Source: Lachancea kluyveri NRRL Y-12651 | Lineage: Eukaryota > Ascomycota > Saccharomycetes > Saccharomycetales > Saccharomycetaceae | Direction of reading: 5' to 3' | Length of the DNA stretch: 64,000 bases | Assembly (NCBI GenBank): GCA_000149225.2 | Contig: CM000693.1 | Span: forward strand, 682,001 to 746,000 | Shown here: piece by piece, positions 42,701 to 53,600 of the stretch | How positions within the stretch are numbered: position 1 is the stretch's first letter | Layout of the letters: the number at the start of each line of letters is the position of its first letter | The notes under the pieces: model-generated | Seen by the model: the letters and a program-made list of their open reading frames with translations, nothing else | Database searches by the model: none | Told to the model about the DNA's origin: nothing | Translations under genes and position numbers: made by a program

Positions 42701-42874
42701 ATAACCCTGAGAAATCGCTTTTGATTGAATCTTTTTCAAGACTGCAACATGTCTTCTATGGCCTGCATAAGTTGATTGAGCGTTTTGAAACACCTCTGCG
42801 ATAGCTCTGAAGATCCTATTGTTGGTAGAATCGTCAATTTCACCGGAGTTTTCCAATCGATCTACTTGGATCAT
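39794..42874 (-). CDS. YCG1: Ycg1, condensin HEAT-repeat subunit
   Basis: This protein, 1026 residues from the ATG at 42872-42874, matches Ycg1 (YDR325W, 1035 residues), the CAP-G subunit of condensin that grips DNA with Brn1. Early conserved blocks are FRAIAEVFQNAQSTYAGHRR and VLKKIQSKA. HEAT repeats run through the middle (QNDPSAEVRRAAMLNLVNN, RDINVVNRRLVYSRILKTMG). Very conserved later blocks are TPAVRNTQPEIRELGVRNLG and YILGMCVSKGNASLKYIAL. The tail is acidic and Ser-rich, with KNVSFILPEDS near the end. The frame extends 41 codons further up to another ATG (42995-42997), but that extension is hydrophobic and does not resemble the orthologue. Confidence 0.96.
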   Translation of the reverse strand: MIQVDRLENSGEIDDSTNNRIFRAIAEVFQNAQSTYAGHRRHVAVLKKIQSKAISQGYGEVFSYFFNKLVTKILPLKKSEIIGDRIVRLVAAFIASNEKDIENQRQSGEVNTELEDVFSSFIDQFIRHILRGVESKDKNVRYRVTQLIAVIMDNMGEIAEDLYNLMMWSLNKRIYDKEPNVRIQAIFCLTKFQDDENAGDNIDDATQRLLSSIQNDPSAEVRRAAMLNLVNNKMTRNHILGRARDINVVNRRLVYSRILKTMGPQTFVQLETQVINQLVKWGLEDREDSVRQACSKLISYDWLNMVDGDIIELLEKLDVTKSEISEKAMEALFQYRRDIISKIKFPQEVWNDFTVETVFLLKCFHNHCIANELLEIIDQNFLEAAKLADVIQRYIDQRFTDKSISNSDKPHLNFVIQQLLEIAYKYDFSDEIGRRAMLNVIRNALAKYRLSEPLVKISLKVLKVLSINERDFITMTVEIITDIRDDDIEKQELEEELEKSKANDESDDDNDAIESFHSAVENLVHGDGNTESESNTPKIPPEEKQARPEILLVCLTISRYMLELVNTSLEQNIMISSLIDTLITPAVRNTQPEIRELGVRNLGLCCLLDIQLATENMYILGMCVSKGNASLKYIALQVIVDIFSVHGTKVVDGEGKVDSISLHKIFYKILKNQELPQCQAIAAEGLCKLFLGDVFIDDDLFETLVLSYFSPANTKNEALVQAFAFCLPVYCFSHIHHQQRMSRVAADVLLRLSMLWDDLQSSEEEDTSLNTMLKPSVIFQQLIHWTDPTRLVHQTEKSFSQNDVQIDFLLSVLKLYYRFERKDVKKMILTNINRFVVAIENDTSKLREISEFVEDILENDSIDNVSKNSLNKFLITLREVISEKEQNETNQTKNDSSDSDDQYSMILESTGDVTAESAIACSKEAGSENTSSVLSQTQDAPMLSGDLTSSHDNSNPVSSLLEEVESSASGEARAIRSRKRKRVDEIEEISTSSAVEKPNKNVSFILPEDSERDDGQTASDESYHET

Positions 42875-43675
42875 GATGTGCTTTTTTTTCCTTTTCTTTT
42901 TGAATCCTTTGCTGTGATGATCTAAAATGATGATAATTATCTGACAAAATTTGAAGGTAAACAAATAAACAAGACTATTTCGTAGATAGTTACCCATAAC
43001 GATTATGACAGTTTAGCTTAAAATTGTACTTTCTATTTGGACATTAGAAAGACTATAGCATGCAATCGTCTCAGGGCTATTATCGTGGTATCTATATATC
43101 CAGTGCATCCCGGAACAAAGAAAAAGCGCCAGCCAAATGATACAAGTGTTATCTTCCAATTGGAAACGGTAAAAAAATAATAAACAAATAAATATAGCGA
43201 CTCAAGATCGTACAAATGCTGTATATAAAAGTAAACGTCCAGACTCAGCGGGACTGCTGCTAAAACGCCCTTTTGTTTAGAAACAGGGCTCTTGTTACAC
43301 AGAAACGTCTGCCATTTTAAGCCGTATGCCTCAGTGCTTTACGCAGAGAAGCACACCCCTGGGACACGATGCATATCTTCTTCGCCGTATTTCTTGGGTG
43401 GGAATAAAGCCTTCGACAGACCCCCCCCATTATCCTCGAGCATTTGGCAACTTCTGAGAATACTACTGTTAATACTTGTCAAATAGTACACCAGCTTGCC
43501 CGTATACAGTTATCCGAATACATAGATCACGTATTTTTGTGTCGTTTTTACGTCGGTACAGCTATTTCTTTTTGAAAATTTTTTTTTCAGAATTGGACTA
43601 CACGAGCTCATCTCATCTCATTTCGTTCTATATTAGAGAATTCATAATATCTAGTGTTCTAGAATAATCCTGAAG
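42875..43675. other. Divergent YCG1-UTP4 intergenic region
   Basis: An 801-base gap. The YCG1 side has the in-frame upstream ATG at 42995-42997. The UTP4 side has an RRPE and PAC pair. Short open frames inside (for example 43292-43486 and 43476-43667 plus) have no recognisable product. Confidence 0.5.
43573..43620 (+). promoter_or_regulatory. RRPE and PAC pair upstream of UTP4
   Basis: TGAAAATTTTTTTT (from 43573) matches RRPE. CTCATCTCATCTCA (43607-43620) is the reverse of the PAC-type GATGAG repeat. They lie 56-103 bases before the UTP4 ATG, the usual place in ribosome-biogenesis promoters. Confidence 0.75.
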
Positions 43676-45886
43676 ATGATACATGAGAATCATGCTACTA
43701 CTGTTCATAGATGCAGATTTATAGACTATACTCCAGGCAATATCACTGCTTTATCCTTTTCTCACACATCCACTACAAAGCTAACCCCATCTGATTTAAG
43801 ACTGGCACTTGGAAGGTCTAACGGTGACATTGAAATTTGGAATCCTAGGGATAATTGGTGCCAAGAATTAGTTGTTCAAGGTGGTAAAGACCGATCCATT
43901 GAAGGCTTGGTCTGGTGCAACATTCCAGGAGAGCCTTTGAGACTATTTTCTATTGGTGGTTCCACGGTAGTAACAGAGTGGGACTTGACAACTGGGCTAC
44001 CTTTAAAAAACTATGATTGTAATTCAGGTGTAATCTGGTCTTTGGCAATTAATGGCTCTCAAGATAAGTTAGCTGTCGGCTGTGACAACGGGAGTGTTGT
44101 TATTATCGATATTTCTGGTGGTAAAGGTGTCCTTGAACATGAAGTCATATTGACTAGACAAGAGTCTAGAGTTCTGACGCTAACGTGGAACAAGGATGAT
44201 TTTGTTATTGGCGGATGTGCGGATGGTAGAATTAGGGTATGGTGCACTAGAAAAGACGATGAAAACAGGGGCAGAATACTGCATACGATGAAAGTGGACA
44301 AATCTAAGAAGGAATCTACATTGGTATGGTGTGTACTGTACTTGCCTGAAACCAACCAAATAGTCTCGGGCGACTCCACTGGCAGTATCAAATTTTGGGA
44401 TTTCCATTATGCCACCTTGGTTCAATCCTTTAAAGCCCATGATGCTGATGTCTTGTGTCTTTCTACAGATATCAACAACGGTTCTGTTTTCAGTGCAGGC
44501 GTTGATAGGAAAATTTTCCAATTTTCCAATGTTCAAACCGGGAAAACCAAAAAATGGGTCAACACTTCGAATAGGTTATTCCATTCCAACGATATCAGAA
44601 CCATTGCTTCGTACCAATCTAAGGGTGCCGACTTTTTAGTGTCCGGTGGTGTTGAAAAGACTTTAGTGATAAGCTCTTTAACCTCTTTTTCGGATGGCAA
44701 CTACAAGAAACTGCCTCTGGTGGTGCCATTCAAAAAGAATGTCTTGGTCAACAAAGAACAAAGGCTAGTTTTGATGTGGCAAGAATCCACAGTGAAGATT
44801 TGGGTCATTGGAACCGAAACGGAGAACGAGAAAAACTACAAGTTGGTCTGCAAGCTTACTTTGAAGGATGAACAAAACATTAGTAGTTGTGCTTTATCTC
44901 CAGATGGCCAAGTTTTGATAGTCGGTAGACCTTCCACCACCAAGGTCTTTCATTTACAACCCATGGATACCAGGATGAAAGTCACCAAGTTAGACAATGA
45001 GTTTTTGTTGAAAACAGGATGCAAATATGTCAAGTTCACCAGTGAATCCGCAATTGTGATGGTATCTTCCGACGATAATGTCTTTAGCTTAGACCTTGAA
45101 GCCGATGACGATGAAAAGCCTGATGAATTTGAGCTACCCGATATTCAACAAACAAAGACTAGTGTTAAACTGCCTTATATTAACATGGTCAACCATTTGG
45201 AAGTAAGAGATCACTACGCGGTTGTTGGAAGGGCATGCGGAGCAGTGGACCTTCTAGATTTGAATAACCATACAGTCAAACCACTTATTCGCCTAATGAA
45301 CTACATTACCGCCATTAATTTTACCGAGAGAGCTACTGTAGTATTGGTTACTGCGGAAAACAAGGTTTACGAATTCAATTTAGAGGGTGAAGAGGATCTA
45401 TTGACCTCATGGTGTAAGAAGAACTCCGAATCTCTACCTGTGCAATTCCAAAACTTGAAGGACAAGTGCCTGGGTATCTTTTCCGATGAATTCAACAAAG
45501 ATAAAGTTTGGTTTTGGGGATCCACCTGGCTAGCAAATTTCGATATGTCCTTGGATTTACCCATCAGCAAGAGAAAGAAGCCAAAAAAGCATAGCCGCAA
45601 TGGTTTAACTATTACCGATGAAAGCAACTTTATTAATGATGGGGATGAAGAAGAGGAAGAGGAAGAATTGGATGTTCCTGACGAATTTTTAATTAAAACT
45701 CTTTTAGAAAGACCTAACGAAGATGCCAGAGTTAAAAAAGACGGTAAACCGTTTTTCTTCACTGAAAAGTATAGACCAATCCTACTTGCCGACAAGATAT
45801 CTGAAAACGAGCTTGTGATCGTTGAAAGACCAGCTTTCCTCGTTTCCTCTCAACCTGCATTCAACCTACCAAAGTTGAGATTCTGA
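43676..45886 (+). CDS. UTP4: Utp4, t-UTP subunit of the SSU processome
   Basis: This 736-residue protein matches Utp4 (YDR324C, 776 residues), one of the t-UTP/UtpA proteins that bind the 5' external spacer of pre-rRNA first and support rDNA transcription. WD40 repeats run from the start (LRLALGRSNGDIEIWNPR, LAVGCDNGSVVIID, VIGGCADGRIRVWC, SGDSTGSIKFWDF) and form the tandem propeller. A short acidic stretch (about 657-665) precedes a C-terminus with FFFTEKYRPILLADKISENE. PAC and RRPE elements upstream agree with this role. Confidence 0.96.
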   Translation: MIHENHATTVHRCRFIDYTPGNITALSFSHTSTTKLTPSDLRLALGRSNGDIEIWNPRDNWCQELVVQGGKDRSIEGLVWCNIPGEPLRLFSIGGSTVVTEWDLTTGLPLKNYDCNSGVIWSLAINGSQDKLAVGCDNGSVVIIDISGGKGVLEHEVILTRQESRVLTLTWNKDDFVIGGCADGRIRVWCTRKDDENRGRILHTMKVDKSKKESTLVWCVLYLPETNQIVSGDSTGSIKFWDFHYATLVQSFKAHDADVLCLSTDINNGSVFSAGVDRKIFQFSNVQTGKTKKWVNTSNRLFHSNDIRTIASYQSKGADFLVSGGVEKTLVISSLTSFSDGNYKKLPLVVPFKKNVLVNKEQRLVLMWQESTVKIWVIGTETENEKNYKLVCKLTLKDEQNISSCALSPDGQVLIVGRPSTTKVFHLQPMDTRMKVTKLDNEFLLKTGCKYVKFTSESAIVMVSSDDNVFSLDLEADDDEKPDEFELPDIQQTKTSVKLPYINMVNHLEVRDHYAVVGRACGAVDLLDLNNHTVKPLIRLMNYITAINFTERATVVLVTAENKVYEFNLEGEEDLLTSWCKKNSESLPVQFQNLKDKCLGIFSDEFNKDKVWFWGSTWLANFDMSLDLPISKRKKPKKHSRNGLTITDESNFINDGDEEEEEEELDVPDEFLIKTLLERPNEDARVKKDGKPFFFTEKYRPILLADKISENELVIVERPAFLVSSQPAFNLPKLRF

Positions 45887-46063
45887 GGTAGTCTTTCCAT
45901 TCATATAACTTACTCTGTACATTAGTATATACACGATAAAAGTCATATCCTACATTATACAGTGGTTTTCCTTGTCCTTTGGTGTACTACTTTATTTTAA
46001 GTGTGGTCTTTTTGGTTGTTTTTTTTTTTGGTTTTTTTATCTTCCTCCCATAGAAGGGACACT

Positions 46064-47662
46064 CTACTGCATCTTTGTGAGTGTTCGTTCTGCAATCTTT
46101 ATGCCGATTAGTGTCAACACACAAGTAATTGCGAAAACTTTGTCGAACCAAACATCTATAACAACATTTGGCACTGTGAATTTCTCACCCAACAGTTCAT
46201 TCAATTTGGCAGATACACCAAATGGTAAATTTGAACGTATCATCAATATCGTTGCAAGAATATAGATACCCGTCAGTTCAGAAACAATCAAGTTTTTTAT
46301 AATTGATGGTTTCTTTTTCGTGTTATACCGGTTATTGTTGGATATAGGCAAGCCCTTTTCATCCCCATTGCTTTGAATAGTAGACAGAGCCAGTAGCTGT
46401 AAACGCAACGGGAATAACCTCAACAAATAGGAAATCGTTGTCGTCACGGTAGAAATTGAACAAATGAAAAGTGAAATTGATAGAATAAGGGAAATTTGCT
46501 TTGTCAGGGAGTCCAATTCTTGCTGATAATTGAATCGAAAAATTAAAAAATCAAAGATGTTTGCCAAAGTAACGGCTAGCGGATCTCCTGAAGATGCCTC
46601 GTCGTTTCCCTTTGAAAGCTTTTCAAAATACTCATATGAATAGTCTTTAGGATGCGCGATTGCATGCATAATAATATGAGGCACTTTAATCGTAAAGGTC
46701 GAAATTAACTTGTAGATACAATATAGCAGGAACCCCAATTGGAAAAGCTTTTTGACTGTTCGAACTTGTTTCGAATCCTGAAGTTTATTCTCAATTTTTC
46801 CTAGCTCTAATTGGTACCAGCCGATCTTCTCAATCAGCTGTTCTCTCAACACAGAGTCTGAACCGCCAGGTTCATTGTCTATTTTGCTCAAAATCATAAC
46901 GTTCTCTCCTATATTTGTTTCGTAATCTTTAATTTTTTCTCTTAGCATAACGTCATTAAGCCAAATTAACGAAGCATTGGTATTGATGTTATTGGACTTA
47001 GTAGAATCCACCCTACCTTTGTTCCATAGAAATATAAAAACATAGTAAGGGGTGGACACAGAGGCAACACCAGAAAGGATTGCCATAATAGTAACACCTA
47101 CAATGGAAAGCTTGGTGAGCAAACTCTCAGTGTAATAAAATGGACCCCAGTGAAAGTTATGGAGCGCAAATATCCAAACAATTATTGTGCCACTAGTGAC
47201 AGTTGTCAATTTATCCATATCGGCTTTATCCATAAAAAATTTGTTCAGCAGAGAGATCAGGATAAAGAATGGTTGAACCAGAATTAAAAAAAGGGACAAC
47301 ATGATGGAGATCAATGGCCAAATAATTTTGGTTATGAGATCTGCTCTCTGCTCCTGGTCGGCGGTTTTGATTTGCCATAAGATAATCTCGATAGCGATAA
47401 CGCAGCACGTAAAATTAGTAGAGGATACGACTCTGATAGCACTAGTTACTTTCTTCGAAGACAATGAGTACTCAGAATAAAACTTGTAAAGGAAACCATT
47501 TTCTTTAGTTTGCAGTTTAGCTATCGTGGCAGAACGCCGGCTCATTGATGCAGGCACTATGTCGAACAAGGGTTGTATCTTGAACCAAAGGACGTTATAA
47601 GAAAGTTTGTAAATAACGAGTGACGTTGCACAAATCAGTGCTAGCATGAATATATCCTCCAT
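46064..47662 (-). CDS. Multi-pass membrane protein, YHR078W orthologue
   Basis: This 532-residue protein matches the S. cerevisiae uncharacterised membrane protein YHR078W (552 residues), as position and hydropathy suggest. About eight to ten hydrophobic segments are visible, for instance MLALICATSLVIYKL near the start, IIWPLISIMLSLFLILV, VGVTIMAILSGVASV, LSISLFICSISTV and GIYILATILMI. A charged loop in the middle (about 225-300) with a coiled-coil feel separates two membrane blocks. The plan resembles the GPHR/Gtr-type golgi pH regulator fold, but I would not assign a function. It is divergent from PEP7 with only 135 bases between ATGs. Confidence 0.85.
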   Translation of the reverse strand: MEDIFMLALICATSLVIYKLSYNVLWFKIQPLFDIVPASMSRRSATIAKLQTKENGFLYKFYSEYSLSSKKVTSAIRVVSSTNFTCCVIAIEIILWQIKTADQEQRADLITKIIWPLISIMLSLFLILVQPFFILISLLNKFFMDKADMDKLTTVTSGTIIVWIFALHNFHWGPFYYTESLLTKLSIVGVTIMAILSGVASVSTPYYVFIFLWNKGRVDSTKSNNINTNASLIWLNDVMLREKIKDYETNIGENVMILSKIDNEPGGSDSVLREQLIEKIGWYQLELGKIENKLQDSKQVRTVKKLFQLGFLLYCIYKLISTFTIKVPHIIMHAIAHPKDYSYEYFEKLSKGNDEASSGDPLAVTLANIFDFLIFRFNYQQELDSLTKQISLILSISLFICSISTVTTTISYLLRLFPLRLQLLALSTIQSNGDEKGLPISNNNRYNTKKKPSIIKNLIVSELTGIYILATILMIRSNLPFGVSAKLNELLGEKFTVPNVVIDVWFDKVFAITCVLTLIGIKIAERTLTKMQ

Positions 47663-47797
47663 CAGGCTTCAATCTCCATTCGCGTTGGTTTCCTTACACT
47701 TGGCGAACTTACTGTTAGGATCCAAACTTCAGAAAAAAGGTGAAATCGTGAACGTTATAGTCAAAATTAAAGGATACAAAAAGCCAACAACAAACAC

Positions 47798-49399
47798 ATG
47801 GCAAAGGAAAGATCCGGGAGAATCATTGGTGATGAACAGGATACTTCAAATGCCATTAATATAGATAATATTTCGTGTCCCGTTTGTGGCAAAGTTTTTG
47901 ACGGATTGCAAGAGCTGAACATTCACTTAGATGATGAACATGGGTTTGCAGATGATGGGTCATCGTCTGCCCCCTCGACAGATACTAGCTCCGTCAACCT
48001 AGTTGAAATGGGAGGTCCTTTGATTAAAAGCAGGGCTGACAGCAAAAGGAGAGTAGCAGTCGCTTCGACATTTAAGCTCAATCGGAGCCATTGGAAGAAG
48101 CTAATTGCGGGCAAAACCCACTGTCGAGCTTGCCACGGGAAACTGGACCAGAGAAATGGCCCTATAAACTGTAGAAAGTGCGGCGAATTATTTTGTTTGG
48201 CACATTGTCGAAACGCGATTAAATTAAACATGAACGCCGAATATGATCCTCTCAAGGGTGAATGGTGTAAGTGTTGCCATGACTGTTTCATTAACAAGCC
48301 AGGGTATAATGATTTTGGCCTTTTCGAAGACAAAACTTCTGTATTTTTGAAAATCAGAGACTCCAAAAATGAGGATCACCAGCTGCGTGTCCTTCAGCTA
48401 GAAAACAGGCTAGTAAGATTATTAGATGGAATCATATTAATTTACAGGCAATATAAAGGATCGATACTTTCTTCTCTCAGAATAAGCAGTGAAGTTTCCA
48501 ACCTAGAGCAAACGGTGGTTGCCTGGCAAGATGACAAAAGCTCTTTAAGCTGTTTTATTTGCTCCAAAACTTTTAGTGTAGTTCTAAGAAAACACCATTG
48601 CAGACTCTGTGGAAGAATTGTTTGTGGAAGTGAAGATACAAACTGTTCCAATAAAATTCCTACGTATAACCTTCTCAATGCGGCGAGAGATTTGCCAATC
48701 AAAAATACTGGACCTGATGTACACGATATTGATCTCGATATTAGGGTCTGCTCACGCTGCATACAGTCTGTTTTTGTTAAACGTAAGTTTCAAAGAGACT
48801 TGAAACAAGCTCTACCAATCATGTTGGGAAAGTATGAAAGCTTGTATAACACTTCTAGGGTCATATTATCACTTTTACCAACCTTCGAATCGACACTGCA
48901 GCGACTAAATGAGAATAAACGAAATCCAAATAAGGCTGACGTTTATGAATTATCAAAGCTTAGAAGGAAGCTTTTGGAAATATTTTCCCTCTACGAGTCG
49001 CTTTCCAAACAAATTTCCCGTATCGTACCTCGAAATAATTCTGAACTTAGAATACAACAATCAATTGCCTTGAGTTCTTCTTCCTTCATCCAAGAGAAAA
49101 TGTTACCATTGAAATCTTTACCTTCGGTACTGAAGCCGAGTATGAACAATGATGCTATTGCTGAAGCTGAAAAATCCAGTGAAATTATTTTTAACAATCT
49201 CACTATTAAGGAAGTGAAACAATACCGTGAACAACTGATGGTTTTAAACGAACAGAAGTACCTTGTCCAGGAAATGATAAACTGTGCCACCAAACAACGT
49301 AAGTTTGATGAAATATCCACACTAAATGAGAATATGGCGGAGCTTCAAAAACAAATAAGCATTTTATCTGAGAAATTGGGCGACCAAGGATTCCACTAA
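47798..49399 (+). CDS. PEP7: Pep7/Vac1, endosomal FYVE tethering protein
   Basis: This 533-residue protein matches Pep7/Vac1 (YDR323C, 515 residues). A C2H2 zinc finger lies near the start (CPVCGKVFDGLQELNIHLDD). Two FYVE-type fingers follow: a divergent one (CRACHGKLDQ to CKCCHDC, about 107-165) and a canonical one with the PI3P-binding RKHHCRLCGR (about 249-325). The C-terminal half is helical, with a Rab-binding region like rabenosyn-5. Pep7 links Vps21 (Rab5), PI3P and the SNARE Pep12 with Vps45 for Golgi-to-endosome transport to the vacuole. Confidence 0.96.
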   Translation: MAKERSGRIIGDEQDTSNAINIDNISCPVCGKVFDGLQELNIHLDDEHGFADDGSSSAPSTDTSSVNLVEMGGPLIKSRADSKRRVAVASTFKLNRSHWKKLIAGKTHCRACHGKLDQRNGPINCRKCGELFCLAHCRNAIKLNMNAEYDPLKGEWCKCCHDCFINKPGYNDFGLFEDKTSVFLKIRDSKNEDHQLRVLQLENRLVRLLDGIILIYRQYKGSILSSLRISSEVSNLEQTVVAWQDDKSSLSCFICSKTFSVVLRKHHCRLCGRIVCGSEDTNCSNKIPTYNLLNAARDLPIKNTGPDVHDIDLDIRVCSRCIQSVFVKRKFQRDLKQALPIMLGKYESLYNTSRVILSLLPTFESTLQRLNENKRNPNKADVYELSKLRRKLLEIFSLYESLSKQISRIVPRNNSELRIQQSIALSSSSFIQEKMLPLKSLPSVLKPSMNNDAIAEAEKSSEIIFNNLTIKEVKQYREQLMVLNEQKYLVQEMINCATKQRKFDEISTLNENMAELQKQISILSEKLGDQGFH

Positions 49400-50669
49400 T
49401 ACAGTCAAGTAACTTTTTGGTTTTGACGTACCATTCAGAGATATACCAATCAACCAAATAGAAGGTTTCTAGTACTAGGAGTGAATATGGGGTTTACCTC
49501 TTCAAGTGTTTTACTGTTACAGAGCTTAAGAATGACCATGACAGTTGAGCATTTTGACCTACATTTTAGATGCCCAGCCATTAAGAAACTAAATTGTTTT
49601 TAATGATGGGCATTTTATGCTGCTATCCGCATGGATGTAAATACTTCAGAGACACTCGACAAAACGCTCTCATGCTGGATCGCAATGCTCCAAAGGGACT
49701 GTTTTTAAAAGTTTGATGTGTGTCGGTAACCTGCTCCATATACCGAAGCTCCTAAACATGGTAATTTGCGCAAATGCTTCTATAATATTGCCAGTCTCAA
49801 TATCGCGTAGGAGAGCTACTTATCCAATCTTTCCCAAACGTAATTAATTTACCAAACATAAGCCAAACTTCTTTTGTACACCTCAATTAAAAAAAACAAA
49901 GGGCAAAAAACATTCAATTACAACCTTCTCATATATCATCTTTAACTCTCTGTACATTACTGCATGATCCTTGCACCATTAAAGAAGTTTTTTTGGTTTT
50001 TTGTTTTTCTTTTGACAATGTATTGCTTGAGTTGTCTGATAATAATATTCTGAGACAAAAAGTTTCGTACTCACTCTGAATGTTAAACAAATGACAAATC
50101 TCAAACCAGGAGTGATTAGCATTTGATGGTTTCTATATATTATCATTACCATACCCCATACGAATTTCTTTATGAACCTTTTTAGGCTGAAAAGCTCCTC
50201 TTTCTTTATTTATGACCTATGATGTAGGCATTGACTAGATACCATATATGCTACAAGGTGTCATAGGTACTATACTACAAGGGTCTGAATGTTGGAAATA
50301 AAAGTGTCCATTAAACAAAGCTACGCTCTCTGCCATTCATCTCTATCAAAACTCGAAGCCTAGAGTTAAGCTACTCATTTCTAAACAGCCCTTAACCAGT
50401 ATATTTGCTTGGGCACAAAAGTTTCGACAGAAAATATTTATAGTCATTCAATATGTTAATGTTCAAGAACTGATACTCCTTATCCTCTTCGTATATATTG
50501 TGTCAGGGTAATACTACCGCACGTGATGCTCAATTAGACTTCACTTTTTTTTTTCTTTTGGTTTTTTCTCACTATTTGAGATTTCTATAGTCTAATGGGA
50601 TGAAATAGCTTGATTCTCGCTGAATAACCTTTCACAGACGATTTTGTACACGGCCTTGTACCGTTAGCT
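49400..50669. other. Intergenic between PEP7 and NMD2
   Basis: A 1270-base AT-rich gap. Nothing longer than about 50 codons is open with a good start. A CACGTG at 50520-50525 followed by a T-rich tract (50545-50570) may be part of the NMD2 promoter. No tRNA box B was seen. Confidence 0.5.
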
Positions 50670-53600
50670 ATGGATGTATGTGGCTCGTTTTATTATTATA
50701 GGCTGTTTGGCTGGTATAGTTTTTATTTGGATGGCATACTAACGAAATATTACCATCTTTAGAATGAAAGGAGAAGAGTATTACTTGAGTTGAACTGTAA
50801 AGCGTGGGCTGGTGAAGACGTATTTCCAAGAGATGGGAAGAAATTAGATTCTAGCATTAAAAGAAATACAGGGTTTATCAAGAAACTCAAACAAGGTATA
50901 ACGAAGGATTCTAGAAACTCTTTATTAAAGGATTTAACAGAAGTTTCCCTTGAGAAATACCTTTCAGAAGTCACTACAACTACTAATGAAGGATTGTCAA
51001 AAGTCTCCAACAAGAGTGATGACATTTTCGTTGCTGTTGAAGTCATTAGTGGGCTACATCAACGTTTTAATGAAAGGTTCTCTCCACAATTAATGGGGCT
51101 ATTTTTACACAATTTTACTACTCCGACCAATGATTTGGAATCTGAAAGAGACGAGCTTGCAAGGATCAATAGATTGAGATCTAATATCAGAGTTCTGACA
51201 GAATTATATCTTGTCGGAGTTTTCAGATCTCTGGATGATATGACTCCAAAAGACGCCTTACCACTTTTCATTTCTAAGAAGTTGTCAAAGAAAGAACCTG
51301 TTCTTTTTACGGTCTTGAAGGAAATTCTAAACTATAAGTTCAAAACGGGTATAACTACAACAATTGCTACAACCTTTATGAAAAAGTTCCCGCTCTTTTT
51401 CAGTAGCGATGATGCTTCTTCTGATGAATTTATTCACGAGCCAAACTTGAAAACTCTGGTGCAGTCATTATTCAAAATATTTACAGAAGCTGTGTTTACT
51501 CAAACAACACATCTAAACAAAAGGCTGAACAAACTAATGAAAGAGCATCAAAAGGCTCAAATCCGTACTGGTAAACTAACGGATGAATATCTGGAAGAAT
51601 ATCAATCATTGGTACCTATTTTTGAGAGATTTAAGACAGCTTCCACTTCCTTAGCAGAAAGTTTTGAAATAGAGCCTCCAATTTTAGACACCACAGCAGA
51701 GGATGATGTGAGTATCGATTCGCCAATGATTACGAATCAGGTTAAAGCTGGCTCTGAGAAAACATGGGAAAACGAAGAAGCTAGAAGATTTTATGAAATG
51801 CTGCCAGATATTTCTGGCGTTGTAAAAAACTCCTCTGCAGTTGACGATGAACAAAAAGGTGAGGCAGTGACTAAGTTTTTTTCTGATCTAGAGATGGCAG
51901 AATCCAAAGAAACAATTGATGATCTTTCTTACAAGTACTGGACTGAAACCCTGGACAATAAAGCTACTAGAAAGAGACTTCTAAAGTTTTTTATTGAAAC
52001 TCAAGATTGGAGCAAGTTGAGGATATATGCCAGGTTTGTTGCCACAAACTCGGAATTCATTCCTGATGTGAAAGAAGACTTGATTAAGTACTTGGATAAT
52101 GGGTTTAGAAGCCAACTCCATTCAAACAGAATTAACGTCAAAAACATTATCTTTTTCAGTGAAATGGTGAAATTTATGCTAGTTCCTTCATTCCTAATTT
52201 TCCATAAAATCCGGACTTTGATTATGAACATTTTAGTTCCCAACAACATAGAGATTCTGACCGTTTTATTCGAAAATTTTGGAAGGTTTTTGATTAACAA
52301 GCCTGAGTATAAACCACATATGGAGAAAATGATGGATTTGATTAGAGAAAAAAAAAAGGATCATCAATTAACAATCAACAACAAGAGTGCATTGGATAGC
52401 TTAATTGTTTTAATTTATCCACCCTCATTAAGCACCTTGAATTCTGAGGCAAAAAAGACAACACCGGAGCAGCAATTTTACCGTATTTTAATCAGACGTG
52501 AACTGGGGAGTGTAGAGCCTAAAAAGGCCGCTAAACTATTGCGAAAAGCACATTGGGACGATCTGGCCCTTCAAAAGACGTTGTTTTCTCTATTCACAAA
52601 ACCTGGGAAGGTTAGTTATCAAACTATCCCTAATTTGGCCAAGGTTTTGAGTGAAATCTATCCTTATTACAGAAACTTTACGATTAAATGTATCGATACT
52701 GTTTTAGAGAGCATCCAATATGGCTTAGAGATTAACGAATATAGTTTTAACATGATGAGGGTTGCACAAATCAAATACCTGACAGAAATTTTCAACTGTG
52801 AGCTGATAAGGTTTGAAGTCTTATTGGATACCTTATACAAGATTACTAAATTTGGTTATCCTAACGGTCAACCCAATCCATTTTTATTAAATGAACTGGA
52901 CCTCCCAGATAATTACTTTCGAATCCAACTAGTCACTACAGCTTTGTTGAACTTGCAGAAGACCACTCCAAATTTGAATAAGAAAATAACTCTATTTATG
53001 AGATTTTTTGAATACTACATCCTTACAAAGGACCAACCACTGCCAAAAGAGACTCAATTCAAAGTTACCAATACGTTTGACAAATTCGCTCCTGAAGATA
53101 AATTTGAAAGATGCACTGAACTAGTAGAAAGTGGCAAAAAGCTGGCAGAAACATTACAAAGTTTGGGTGTTACTAGCATGAATACTTCTCAGGAGGAGGA
53201 CGAGGAGGACGATGATGATGATGACGACGATGCTGATGTTGTACCCGAAGATGATGATGATGATGAAGAAGATGATGATGATGATGATGAAGATGATGAT
53301 GATTCTTCTGATGGTGCTATTTCCAATGAATCAGACTCGCTAGAGGAAGATGATAGTGATGATGATGACGAAAGCTCATCATCTACTGAAGATGAAAGCG
53401 AGGACGATGATAGTGACGATGACGATGATGATGATGATGATTACATCAGTGCAGATAGGGACATTGAAAAGAAAAGGATGCAGGAGGAATACCAGCGCAA
53501 ACTAAAAGACGAGGCAGAACGGAAGATAGAAGAGGATTTTGAAAAACAGTTTCAACAACTTTTGCAAGAATCATTAGAAAGTCGTAAAAACGAAAAAGTT

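Noticed and set aside
50219-50287. C/D-box snoRNA-like spacing (ATGATGT then CTGA about 65 bases on)
   Set aside because: The C box has a mismatch, C' and D' boxes and a clear guide are missing, and the flanking pairing is only AT.
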